NCBI GenBank assembly: GCA_015345905.1
Contig: JADDTR010000018.1
Coordinates: 602,241-666,240, forward strand
Reading direction: 5' to 3'
Length of the DNA: 64,000 bases
Source of the DNA: Aotearoamyces nothofagi
Lineage: Eukaryota; Ascomycota; Leotiomycetes; Leotiales; Tympanidaceae
This document shows, in pieces, positions 47,257 to 58,853 of the stretch (positions are counted from its first letter, which is position 1; each line of letters begins with the position of its first letter). The translations under genes and the position numbers were made by a program. Below the pieces are notes generated by a model. That model saw nothing but the letters and a program-made list of their open reading frames with translations, was not told the DNA's origin and did not search any database.

Positions 47257-49560
47257 TTTGACTTGGTATTTGCGGCAATGCCGCTATATGAGAATAGGGA
47301 CCCCCTCCGCTACCTCCGTGTTAGGCTGGGCTGTCGACAGCTTGTAGGCCAGTAAAGGAGCGCCCGTAGATGGACGACTCCAGTGCAGAAGGCGTGGTCG
47401 CGTAGATTTGACAGAACGGTGCTGGCGGAGATCTCTTCAGCACCGGTGCCACGTCGTCTGGGTATCTGTTGATTAGTGGTTCAGGGAGAGAAGACAATAA
47501 TTACCTGCTCGAAAATGAGCGATCGCAGATACTCCTATCGAAAGAGTGACGAGAAGTGCACAGGCTGTTGTGGGAATCTTAGTCGTGCGTTTAGACGAAG
47601 GATGGGGGGTGTAGAAGGTGCAGGTGACGAGATCTCCGAATGAAGGTGAAAGAGGTGCAGCTCTTTACTCAACCGTTGATATCGTTGTGCACTAGCTGGC
47701 AGGCACTTAGAAGTACCCAAAAACAAAGTATGAGGGTGATGGGAGAAGAGGGTTGTGCGTGGCGGATGATAGAGGTCGTTGTGAAGGTTGAGGTATCTCA
47801 AAAGCTCACCAGGCAGAATGAGCCGCTTGAGGTTGAACTTCTTTTGGAGCAGGCGCGTTGGCGTGAGTGTTTAGCGCACTAGGTGTGTTCGCTAAACCAC
47901 CCCACGCCGAAGCACCCAGAGCCAGAGTGTCAGCGTACCTACGTGCTACAGTGCAGGGCTGTGCGTGCCTAAGACGTCAGAGTACTCTCAGGCAGCAACG
48001 GCTGGAAGAAAGTGATGCGAAGTCACAACCCATCCATCGTCAACGTAGGGGCCAAAAATCAAACTATGGCCATGGTGGGTATTTCTGTGGACTTCTAATT
48101 TGCAGGCTATCGAGTGTGAACTGTTATTTATTGGGCTTCTAGTTACAACTCCGACACAACAAAGCAGCATTATTAAATAACATATGGGCTATAATTTCTA
48201 ATATGCTAATATACTAAAATCGAGAAATCAGGGAATGAAAATAAAATAAAAATAAAATAAAAATAAAAATCCAGTAACTAATCCTCAACCCTGGGCCCCT
48301 GACTCCTGAGAAACCTTGCAGTTTATTTTACTTAAGTGGAAACGTTGTTCAACGATTAAAATCAGAGGTGAAGGGTCAAAGCTGCAATTTCTTTTTCGAA
48401 GGTTAGTAGTTACTAAGATGGAGTAAGAACCCAGAAGCATAATAGATCTCGAGCTTTCTCGTGCTGCAACTCCTTTTAGCTATACCCATGAAACTACCTA
48501 GGTAGTTGATGACTTGCTAGATAACTTGCCTTACCTTGCATTACCTAAGGCCGTATCTCCCTTAACATGCACGCAGCTTCTTGGATATCGCGGTAGGAAG
48601 AAACCAATTGTTCGGAGCTTCAGCTACAGTAGCTAAAAGTACCGAAAAACGGGCACTTCAGCTCTATTTTGAAGTTCCTTCAAAACATCTATGCTGTAAT
48701 GCAATTTAATAACCTTTCAGGAATGGATATGGTTCAGCTCTGCCAGGCAAAAATATAAGGTTGTGGCTGAACAATGTACGGAAGTACCAGTTGACGGAGA
48801 TCGGCAGCATCGCCCATTCCAAGCACGCAACGCAGCGTGCTTCAAACGGGCTGTCGATATGGCGTTGGGGGATAAATGATACTGCGCTGGCATGAGCTGC
48901 CAAGTCTGTAATATCTTCTACTGCTCGACACCTTTCGATTCTGCTGATTTTAATGCTGGGGAGAGGACCACGAGTGCTTGAAACCTTAGCCTCAGGCACC
49001 ATGTGGCTCATGCCCTTTGTTTCACCTGGAAAGTGGCACCCTTTTCTCTTTGTAAGACAGCGGAATATAACAGAAGTCTGCAAATACATCTTGCGACAAG
49101 GATATATATATGGAATTGTATTTGTATATATACATTTACAAATATGCAGCCTATTTAAGAGGTAATTATTGCTCCAAAGCGGAACCACATCAAAGCCCGA
49201 AAAATGTATGTTCTGTTCAGTCAAGCATCAGCGAGCCACAAAACACGCCAAAAACTTGCTTGTTTGATTAGCGATAAGTGGTAGACGCGCACCCCATCGA
49301 GTAAGGTGTCCCTGGAAAGACAAAACGAAGGCAGATCGGCCAAACGTCCCTAAGGAAAGCACGTTTTAAACCTTTCCAAGCCATTATTTATTGTGCAACC
49401 AGGTCAACAACGTTTAATTCTTACAGATAGCAACATCAATCGCATGTGTGTTTCTCAGCGGCCCTCCCGCCAGCATTACCCTTGATGGCCTCTTAAGATC
49501 CCCTCAACGACTCGAGGACGATTCTGCTACAAAGGACCACAATAACATAGTTAATAGTTG
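47257..49560. other. 2.3-kb divergent intergenic region TOM1 / GYP5
   Basis: No supported gene. Immediately upstream of TOM1 (47340-47900) is GC-richer, purine-rich sequence likely to be leader/promoter. 48238-48272 is an A-rich (aaaat/aaaataaaat) run ending in atcc. The ctacctaggtag palindrome at 48494 and tacct/cttac words around 48530-48545 are low-complexity. No tRNA or transposon protein seen. Confidence 0.5.
48238..48272. repeat. A-rich (AAAAT)n simple repeat
   Basis: aaaataaaataaaaataaa-type run ending in aaaaatcc, resembling the one at 3802-3823. Confidence 0.6.
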
Positions 49561-52500
49561 ATGATGGCGGATCACGAGGAGCATGGGATTGCTGATGGTA
49601 GCCAGTCTGAGGAAAAGGAACTTTCTAATGCCGACAATTCAGACCATGAAAACGTAAGTTCAAGAAACCCTAAGATTGCAGAAGAACCCCATAGCTTCGA
49701 TATTGGCTGTATCAGGTCTCTGCTAATTCTTCTTTGCCTATAGGATACCTTTGAAGATGCCAACGATTCTACCATCCTCGCTGAGAAGCAGGATTCATCT
49801 CCAGCACACTCAACAAGATCCTTGACGAAACATCGGACATCTTCTGTGAAAAGCAGTGCCCCTAATGGGATAGATGCCACATCTCCCCCATTGGACACGG
49901 AAACGATGAGCAAAGAAGAACATGTTGACCAGCCAAAATCACCCCTTCTTACTTCTCATCGTCTTTCTACAGCAAGTCTTGACAATGTCAATCTCGACGA
50001 GGACGCTGATCACACACCGAATCCGGAGCCAGTGAAAAGTATACCCCCCTCCCATGTGCATATCGAAAACGAGTCGGCGTATAGTTCTGTCTCTTATCAA
50101 TTTACCTTGGCGCTGTCCATTGATTTCTGCTGGATCATCTTGGATTTGGTAGAACCAGCTAACATTGATTTATCTAGTTGACACCGATAACAAGCCAGTT
50201 TTACCTTCAAGATCCTCAGTCAAACATGGCCTCATGGGATTCAATGGCACACTTCCATCTGTACCATGGGCTGCTCCACCACCACTTCCGAATACTTCCA
50301 AAACTCTCCCTGCTCCACCACCGCACACACGAAAACTCACTAGCCCTTTTGCATGGCTTTCAAGGAATTCCGCGTCGAAAGAAACAATTACATCGCCTCC
50401 TCTGCCGTCGTCGGGTGCGGCTTTCACGGACCGTAGGAATACCGCTTCATCGATTGCCACCATAAGTAGCAATCCAGAGCTGATGCTCGGCAAACTTGAT
50501 GAGGGAAATGAACCCGAAGGTGCTAGTGGTACTCGACATCCGGGAAGGAATAGTCTCAGAGATAGGTTCAAGCTCTTGCGATTGCGAGAAGAGGCCGGAA
50601 TTACGTCTCTAGGGGAAGAAGACCAAACGGGTGCCCCCCTTATCGGGGTGATTGGACGAAGTGCAAATGCGAGCCTCGGGATTGGCAGCCCCGTAACTGC
50701 CGAAGACCATTCTCCAAATTCTCCCATACCAACAAGCCCAAACCCTTCGATAGTTAGTACTTCATTGGCCCCGGGTACGGCAGCAGGTGCTTCTGCTGGA
50801 CCATCAGCAATGACGGACCCTGCAGCACCTGTCGACTGGGATTTATGGCAGTCTGTTGTATATGAAGGCCCAGCCGCTGTGGCAAGGACGAGTCCGGAAG
50901 AGTTGAATCTTGCAATAGCTTCTGGAATCCCCAATGCCATTCGAGGTGTCGTGTGGCAGGTTCTCGCCCAAAGCAAAAATGACGAGCTCGAAAGTGTGTA
51001 TAAGGATCTTGTGACCCGGGGCACTGACAAGGATCGAGATCGTATGAGTGCGTCTAGTGGAGTGACTGGCTCCTTGAGTAACGGCTCCTCTAATGGTAAG
51101 GAGAAGGATACAACGTCATCGGCTTCTTCAGTTCACTCGGACCAATCTACGCTTGCCACAACTAGCACAAATGGACTGAAGTCTCCATCACCATCACACG
51201 AGAAGGATGCAGAAAGCATAGCAAAAGCACAAGCGGTAGCAATGGCCGAGAGGAAGAGGAAAGCAAAGGAAGACGCGGCAGCGTTGCAAAAGCTTGAGAA
51301 GACCATAAAGCGCGATCTTGGGGCAAGAACAAGCTTTTCAAAATTCGCCTCAAGCGCTGGGTTGCAAGAAGGTCTTTTTGGTGTCTGCAAAGCATATGCA
51401 CTCTTTGATGAAGGTGTTGGATATGCACAGGGCATGAATTTCTTGGTAATGCCTCTTTTATTTAATGTAAGTACCCCCGAGGACAATATCGAAGTCCACT
51501 GATTGAAAATTTCAAAGATGCCCGAAGAAGAAGCTTTCTGTCTCCTCGTTCGACTCATGAATCAATACCACCTCAGAGACCTGTTTATACAAGACATGCC
51601 TGGGCTGCACATGCACTTGTACCAGTTCGAACGATTACTGGAAGATTTTGAGCCGGCCTTATATTGTCATTTGCATCGGCGACAGGTTACACCGCATTTA
51701 TATGCTACACAATGGTTCCTCACACTATTTGCCTATCGATTCCCCCTTCAACTTGTCCTGAGGATTTACGATTTGATTCTCAGTGAAGGACTGGAGGCTA
51801 TTCTGAAGTTTGGTATTGTACTCATGCAAAAGAATGCTGCGACACTTCTTGGAATGAATGACATGGTCAGCCTGACAGCTTTCCTCAAAGATCGACTCTT
51901 CGATGTTTACATTGATGCATCACCATCAGCGGGGTCGATTCTAGAGTCCGGGTTTTTTGGTAGTTCCGGAGCAAGCATTGATAAGGAAGTATATCGAGCA
52001 GATATGCTGGTCCAAGACGCTTGCGCGGTCAAGGTCACACCAGAATTACTAAAGACGTACACTACCGAATGGGAGGAAAAGACAAGGACGGAAGCTGCAA
52101 GAGAAGCCGAGTTAGAGTCTTTGAAGGCAACAAACCACTCTTTATCCCAAAAGGTTCGTCGCCTCGAAGAGAGGGTAGAAGAGCACGACACAGAGCACGC
52201 CGCGCTAGCTACAGAACTTGTCAGAACAAAGGTTGAGAATGAGGAGCTGAACGACGAGAACGAAAGCCTTAAAGGACAAGTCAAAGAACTTCGACTAGTG
52301 GTGCAGAAGCAACCCGAAGAGGTCGAACAGCGCCTCAAGGGAGAGATGGATAGGCTTCTGCAGAGAAATAAGGAGGTACATGAAGAAAACGCGAGACTTG
52401 AGGAGGAGATGGGCGAGATGGAGAAGACACTGGTGTCTACGAAGATGCAATATGCCGAGGTAAGATGGAAGCCCTATACCTAGCGTCAAGCGCATACTGA

Positions 52501-52572
52501 CGACATTAGGTTAACGCCCAGCATGAAGCACTTTCAAGGAAGTGGTCAGATCTGCGTAAAGCTCTTGACTGA
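49561..52572 (+). CDS. GYP5: TBC-domain Rab GTPase-activating protein, Gyp5 type
   Basis: GAP for exocytic Rabs (Ypt1/Sec4 in yeast) at the Golgi and sites of polarised growth. Five exons (49561-49653, 49744-50038, 50178-51466, 51518-52459, 52510-52572) give 893 aa. The first 370 residues are disordered Ser/Pro-rich with PPPLPNTSKTLPAPPP (SH3-ligand-like). The TBC domain begins GIPNAIRGVVWQVLAQ (about 376). The catalytic arginine finger is in TIKRDLGART (about 505) and the glutamine finger in GVGYAQGMNF (about 544), followed by FLTLFAYRFPLQLVLRIYDL. An 85-residue Ser/Lys-rich insert splits the first TBC motif from the Arg finger. A C-terminal coiled coil (about 735-870) ends WSDLRKALD. The donor of intron 2 (GTATAC at 50039) is chosen because it restores frame; the 139-nt intron is the least certain junction. 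Confidence 0.93.
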
Positions 52573-54572
52573 AAAAGCGACACCTTATCTAAAATCCTTC
52601 TTGTACAGTCTCCTTAATCTCTTTCTAGTAGATAAGGGCTACCTTATTCTATTCGATGGTACTAATATTGTGTGGTCTTCGACAATATTTTGTATCCACG
52701 CAGCGAGTGATACTCACACGCTTCCATTGCGTCGGATTACGTGATGTAATGTCCTGTATGAGGCTTGTGGCTCGAAACGATGAAATAGGTAGGCACTAAG
52801 TGTACATACATAAATAGCTAGTTTTTGTGGACAGCATGGCTCATGGGGTCACTGGTTGATGAGCGGATGGAGGATATACCAGTCAATGAAAGATTTTGTC
52901 TACTCAGCATTGTGAAAGGGATTAATTATGTTTGACCTGTGATGAGGCGTTGTAGTATGCAAGGCTACCACTGAAGCTGAAGGCTGTCATATTGTATTGA
53001 TACACGCAAGGTTGAGGTGATGACCGTGATGGAGTTTTCTGGGGGCGGTCGCTCGCAGTGATGTAGAATGGTCAGTTTTGGCGAGTAATGCACAGAAGAC
53101 TTTCGTACCGGGATAAAAGAGAAACATTTGTTTCAAGGTTCTAGTGAGCACGCGAAGGTGGCCAAGCTAAACAGGAAATGCTTGATTCTACAGTATAGTA
53201 TTGTACAATGTAGTTGGCTGCATGGCAATATGACTAGGTACGTACGGTGTATATAAGGTAGTATTCAAGCAGTATTTACAGGCGCAGGGCTTGCACGGTC
53301 GGCCGAAGGAGCTGCTGAGGACGAGAGGCCCGTATTAAAAATTTAATACTTCGAGCTGTACTCCCACCTCCTCCACCTTCCACACTATCTGTACTATTTA
53401 CGAGTTATGGTATCCGAGGTTAGACGGTAAGAATCTAGGTATAGTGCATAGATATAGTAATCTTACTATTAGGGATGGCACCCTGGTTGCGTATCTTCCC
53501 TACCTTCCCTTCTCATCGGTCCGTGCCGCCGACGTGATCTGGTAGGTGGGATATATACGTGCGCGTGCGCGTTCGCGTGTACGGTGTATACACAGTACAA
53601 TACTTGATGCCGTACTCGATCGAGCCGAGACAGGCGCAGGTGAAGTATGCATAGTGCGGACTTTACGCATCTACGTGCCTCTCTGTACCTGCCGACTGGG
53701 TAGAATCGGCCGATGCAGTAATCGTCAGATCTGACCACTGTACTGTACTGTAGGTATTGTGCAAGGTACGAAAGTGTACATCACGACAGCGCTGCACATC
53801 ACATCACATCACATCATTCAAGCGCACAGCATTCAAGCATGCAGTACCAAGGGCGCACAGGACCGAGCCTCGACATTCACCAGCTTCCTCATGCGGCTGG
53901 GAGCGAGGAGCGGTGAGGTATATACCGACTGTACTGTACTGTGTGTACGGAATACGCACGTATGTGGCTGTTTCGTTCCTGCTGATATCCGTACTCTTAG
54001 TATTGACCACGGCGAAACACCGTGCCACGATGGATTTAGGGCTGCGGAATTGACGGTGCCCGAACAGGGGAATATCGTCAGTGAGTATCGACTTCGGACA
54101 TGGGCACTCGCACTCACTGTACTTGCACGGTACAAGGACAGCCGTGCACCAAGACTCCGGTGCTCCCCGCTCTACTTCGCGGTTGAGATGCCGGGACCAT
54201 GGATCATATCGTGGGCGGCTACTTTATCGACCTTCTTACCAGCTTCTGCTTTTAGTTTAATCGCCGTATAGTTATCAGGGGAATCGCCAATCTTTTGCTG
54301 CTCCCGGAGGGTCTGTGGACCGAAACCCTGGTATGCTGCCCTGGTTATCCGAGATCCTGCAGGGCAGAATGATGACGGAATTGATGCAGACCGAGATGGA
54401 GATAGAGAGCTCTGGACGGAGCTCGCTCTACCTCCTCTGCATAGCACAGCTAGCTGCAGGCCGGCGATGCGATGGCTTTATACGGAAGCCTTTATATAAG
54501 GAAGCCTTTATCCTGCTCGTCTTTTGCCATTGCTGTAAGCCAGCCGTGGTTCAATTGCTTCGATACTCAACC
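52573..54572. other. 2-kb intergenic region
   Basis: Downstream of GYP5 and upstream of the carboxypeptidase. Short frames on both strands at 53469-54450 have no family features. Contains an ACATC tandem run and several tgtactgt/gtactgta words (53740-53755, 53930-53942). No RNA gene recognised. Confidence 0.5.
53796..53815. repeat. (ACATC)4 microsatellite
   Basis: Four perfect copies of acatc. Confidence 0.9.
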
Positions 54573-56306
54573 ATGCGTATTTTTGCCTCGACCTCAGTTG
54601 CCGTGCTGCTTGCCGTCGGTGTGGCAGCAGCTCAGCTTAAAAACCCGCACCACAAGGTCAAAAAGCGATCGGTGACTGGACCTGTCTATACTAGAAATGC
54701 GCCTCGTGTAAGGTCTACGTCGCAATACTTGAACAGCAAGACTGCTGGTGAGATGAATGAAGACTTAGACCGCACTTACGCTAATCTTGTACTATCAGCA
54801 TATGCTGTCAATGGCAGCGCATTGCCGGAAGTTGATTTTAATATTGGAGAATCCTATGCCGGAACACTCCCGATTTCGTCGAATGTGACTGATGAGAATC
54901 GCTTGTGGTTCTGGTTCTTCCCATCCGACAACCCAAAGGCCTCAAACGAGATTACAATATGGCTCAATGGTGGACCGGGTTGCAGCTCCTTGGATGGACT
55001 TTTCCAAGAAAATGGCCCGTTCTTGTGGCAGTCTGGAACCTACCAACCTGTCGTAAACCCATACTCATGGGTAAATCTTACCAACATGGTATGGATCGAT
55101 CAGCCAGTCACTACAGGCTTTTCGAAAGGAACCATCAATGTTACCGATGAGGTTGATGTTTCTACGCAATTCCTGGGTTTCTGGAAGAATTTTATCGACA
55201 CCTTCTCCCTAGAAGGACGCAAGATATACATTACCGGCGAAAGTTACGCTGGACAGTATATCCCATATATCGCAAGTGCCATGCTGGATACCGAAGACGA
55301 CACATACTTTAACGTGAAGGGCGTACAAATCAATGATCCATCTATCAATTACGATGATACTTTGCTTGAAGGTGATTTTCAACGATAAGAGGAAAGACTC
55401 ATGCTAACGATTACAGCTCCTGTTGTACATGCTCTCCACTACTACAACAATGTCATCAATCTCAACAAGACCTTCCTTGACAACATCACCGCCGCTGCCG
55501 ATGAATGTGGTTACACGGATTTCGTCAACAAATGGACCAACGAATTCCCACCCAGCGGGCCAATTCCTACAGCCCCAGACTCAAGTCAATTTGGCTGTGA
55601 CGTCTATGATCAAATATATAACGCAGCTTACTACGTCAATCCCTGCTTTAACATCTACCATTTGACAGATTTCTGCCCGTACCTATGGGATGAACTCGGG
55701 TTCCCATCCTTAGGTGTTGGCCCAAACAACTACTTCAATCGTTCCGACGTTCAAGAAGTTATTCACGCTCCGCCAACCGATTATTTCATCTGCGCCGGAG
55801 GTGAGAACCTCTTTCCTGATGGCGACCAATCCGTCCCGTCAGCACTCGGCCCCCTCGCTTCCGTCATTGAGCGTACAAATAACACAATCATCGGACACGG
55901 CCTCCTAGACTTCCTCCTCTTCTCCAATGGAACATTAATCACCATCCAAAACCTGACATGGAACGGTCTCCAAGGGTTCCAAACGCCTCTGCCAACCACG
56001 GAAAACTTCTATGTCCCCTACCACGAGAGTTTGGGCTACATTATTAGCGTTGTCAACGATGCTATCCCCAATCTTCCCGGCGTAACTGACACAGCTGGTG
56101 CAGGATTCCAGGGAATTACGCATACAGAACGTGGATTGACCTTTACTACCGTTACACTCGCCGGACATGAGATTCCACAATATGTACCGGGGGCAAGCTA
56201 TAGGCATTTGGAGTTTTTATTGGGCAGGATTGAAAGCTTGGAGCAGAGAGGGGATTATACAACAGGGCCGCAAGGGAACTATACAGGTATTAGCGCTCCG
56301 CTATAG
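54573..56306 (+). CDS. Secreted serine carboxypeptidase (family S10)
   Basis: Two exons (54573-55371, 55417-56306) give 562 aa. The start [21 protein letters not shown] is a clear signal peptide; an in-frame upstream extension to 54315 would mask it. Then a likely propeptide (HHKVKKRS is a possible dibasic processing site). Oxyanion/substrate motif [13 protein letters not shown], catalytic Ser about 224 in TGESYAGQY, Asp about 431 in [14 protein letters not shown], His about 517 in [11 protein letters not shown]. At least eight N-glycosylation sequons support secretion. Probably an extracellular peptidase cutting C-terminal residues at acidic pH, inferred from the family. The shallow catalytic cluster and length fit fungal secreted S10 enzymes rather than vacuolar CPY. 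Confidence 0.93.
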
Positions 56307-56997
56307 AGTTAGATAAAGATGAGATACTTTAAATCTATTGTAGCAGCTCCTTGCTTATAATATTATTATACAAAAGCCAGACCCCGAAGCAGTCCAACGT
56401 TTCTACGTACCATTTAATAATTCATGATGTATACTGTACAATAAAATCAAGACAGACTTGACATACTGCCCTAACCCCATATCTACGTTTCAAAACAAGC
56501 CACACGTGACTAGTGCACGAGGCTCAATGTGGCCCTTGCAGCCCGCTGTTTTAGTAACAAACAGCTCGCCAAGCTGAAGAATATGATGATCCGATAAACG
56601 ATAAGATATGGGTCCCCGACGGACGCGGATGAGGCCAATCTACATATCTGGAATATCTGGAATATCGGGATAATCTGTAACATCCACTTTTGTAAGCCAT
56701 GTAGCCCTTATCGATAGTATCTTCGGATGGCCCGACAATCTTCTCCACGCGCTTTCCTATCAGCACCCCGGTCGAGCTCGGTCTCGGCCCGCGGCAGCAC
56801 AGGCCGACTGCACCTGGCGTATATCATCCATCATCCATCATCCATCATACCTGTACCGGAAGATATATCCTACTTGAGAAGGCCTGGCTCATGTTGTCTT
56901 GCCTCGCTGTCTTTGTGAATCGAGCGACAGTTTACCGCAACGACGACAGTTCGAATTTATAGAGGAAACCCAACAGTACAAGTACACTAAACCGATA
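56307..56997. other. intergenic between carboxypeptidase and DUF1479 gene
   Basis: Holds CACGTGAC at 56503 and a 7-bp microsatellite (catccat)n at about 56824-56849. No gene recognised. Confidence 0.5.
56824..56849. repeat. 7-bp microsatellite (CATCCAT)n
   Basis: About 3.5 copies, 150 bp upstream of the DUF1479 ATG, so possibly in its promoter or leader. Confidence 0.8.
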
Positions 56998-58495
56998 ATG
57001 CCTGGTGCACTCTTAAAATGGCCCAACTGGCCCTCATTCTCAGCTGAAAAAGGTGAGAGAGGCAGTGACCTTTCCCAATACAAAAAGGACATTATCGCCA
57101 TTTATGGTGAAGCCGCTATCCGACAAAGCTGGCTCCAAGTCTGCGCCGAACTTGAGACGGTCGTCGAAGAAATCGCCGAGAAAGGAACCTCGATAATCCC
57201 CGACATCCAATACGAAGACCTCCTCAGACTGAGCCCGGAGGAAAAGACAAAATTGCAGGATGTGGGCTGCTTTGTAGTTAGAAATGTATTGGGGAGAGAG
57301 GAGGCAACGCGGTGGTTTGGAGATTTGAAGACGTACGTAAGGGATAACAGGCCAAATATCGGAGGTTAGTTGTCTTTTTAGTTTTCTCTCTTTTTGTCTT
57401 CTGATCACCAGTTTGATTTGATTTCGTTGTTCGGATTGGGGTTATATCTGAGGAAATCAACAGGCTGGCCAGCAGAAACCCCATTTGTCCTCCGCCTCTA
57501 CTGGTCTCCAACCCAAGTCGCCATCCGCTCTCACCCGCACCAGCTAGCTCTCCAACGTGAGCTCATCAGCTGGTGGCATAACGCATCACCCGATACATCA
57601 TCCTCTCCTCTCTCATATGCTGACGCCGTACGGATTCGACCTCCTGGAATCCCCTTCTACGGTCTCGGCCCGCATATCGACGCTGGAAGTCTTGCTCGAT
57701 GGGTGGACCCGTCTTACAGGCTCGTCTATGACTCCATATTCCGTGGCCAGCCCTCGGAATTTGATCCTTACGACCTCTCAAAGCGGAAAGAAGCCAAACA
57801 AGCTCATTTTGACGGATCCGCTCACTCGACTGTCTTTCGGGCATTCCAGGGTTGGACGGCACTTACACCAGCTGGACCGAGAGAAGGGAGCTTGCTACTT
57901 TATCCGAATGTCAGGGCAGCTATTGCTTATGTGCTTCTGAGGCCATTTTTTGCGCCGCCAGAGGATGAGCACGAGGTCATGGATGCGAGTAAATGGACCC
58001 TGGACACCGAGAGCGACTGGTTTCCCGGAACTTGGAAAGAGGATAGTCAGTTGGCAAGTCTGAAAAGTCATCCGCATTTGAGACTGGAACAGTGTATGGT
58101 CAATATCCCGACGATGGAGGCAGGCGATACAATCTGGTGGCACTGTGATGTAAGTTTGTTGTTTATTTGCCCTCCATGTAGATTTTACCATTGTATATAT
58201 CGCGTTGCAGGATATTCCACTGGCAGTGGCTAATAATACTGAATAGATGCTCCATGCAGTCGAAGTTGACCACCTAGGCGACCACGATTCCAGCGTCGCC
58301 TATGTCGCCGCAACACCGACGACAACGGAGAACGTGCGGTATATCAAGGAACAGCTAAAGGAATTTCTGGCTGGACGGCCGCCATTTGACTTCAAGACTG
58401 CGAATACAAGGGAGGGCGAGTTTAAGGGATTTATTGGCGAGAAGGGCATCTTGAGTGGCGAGGAGGGTAGGAGGGCGATGGGATTTGGTCTCTAG
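56998..58495 (+). CDS. DUF1479 family putative non-haem iron oxygenase
   Basis: Three exons (56998-57364, 57464-58149, 58247-58495) give 433 aa. The family (bacterial YbiU relatives, widespread in fungi) adopts a 2-oxoglutarate-dioxygenase-like fold; its substrate is mostly unknown. Diagnostic blocks are LYWSPTQVAIRSHPHQL, PPGIPFYGLGPHIDAGSLAR, FRAFQGWTALTP and GDTIWWHCDMLHAVE. Candidate iron ligands are the His-x-Asp in GPHIDAGSL and the distal His of WHCDMLH. Start at MPGALLKWPNWPSFS is the last good Met before the conserved region. The frame is open further upstream (to 56899) without family similarity. It sits between a secreted peptidase and a sugar transporter, all facing the AT-rich block. 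Confidence 0.88.
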
Positions 58496-58853
58496 GATGC
58501 CGTTATAGCTTAGTAACAATTATAGGGGGAACTCTACAATAATGCTTGATATGATATTGATTTGTAGATAGAAATAACAATAGTGCCGATGTATCATTTT
58601 GCAGCTCTTGAATAGATCAGATCCTTCAAAACCACTACTCATCGATAGACTCTTATCATGTTATTATATTGGAGCAGCATTTTACAGTCATCGTTGATAT
58701 GATATACATTTCTAGACAGAAATAACAGTAGTTTTGATATATAACATTTCGCAGCTCTGGAACAGCTTAAATGGTTAAAAACCAATACTTATACACAGAC
58801 CCTTATTGAAACGACACCAAGTTCCTCTTCCTAAACGCACACTATATCGCGAT
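58496..58853. other. convergent 3' region with an imperfect 147-bp direct repeat
   Basis: Between the DUF1479 gene and the transporter; no gene. Its content is the direct repeat described next. Confidence 0.6.
58545..58838. repeat. imperfect tandem duplication, about 147-bp unit
   Basis: Copy 1 begins at about 58545 and copy 2 at about 58692. Both share ttgatatgatat, then agaaataaca(a/g)tag, cat-ttt/ttc-gcagctct, and ccaatact/ccactact blocks in the same order at matching spacing. Divergence is substantial, so it is an old duplication. Confidence 0.65.

Noticed and set aside
53757-54271. 98- and 170-aa frames upstream of the carboxypeptidase
   Set aside because: They begin within a microsatellite and have no conserved features; likely promoter sequence.
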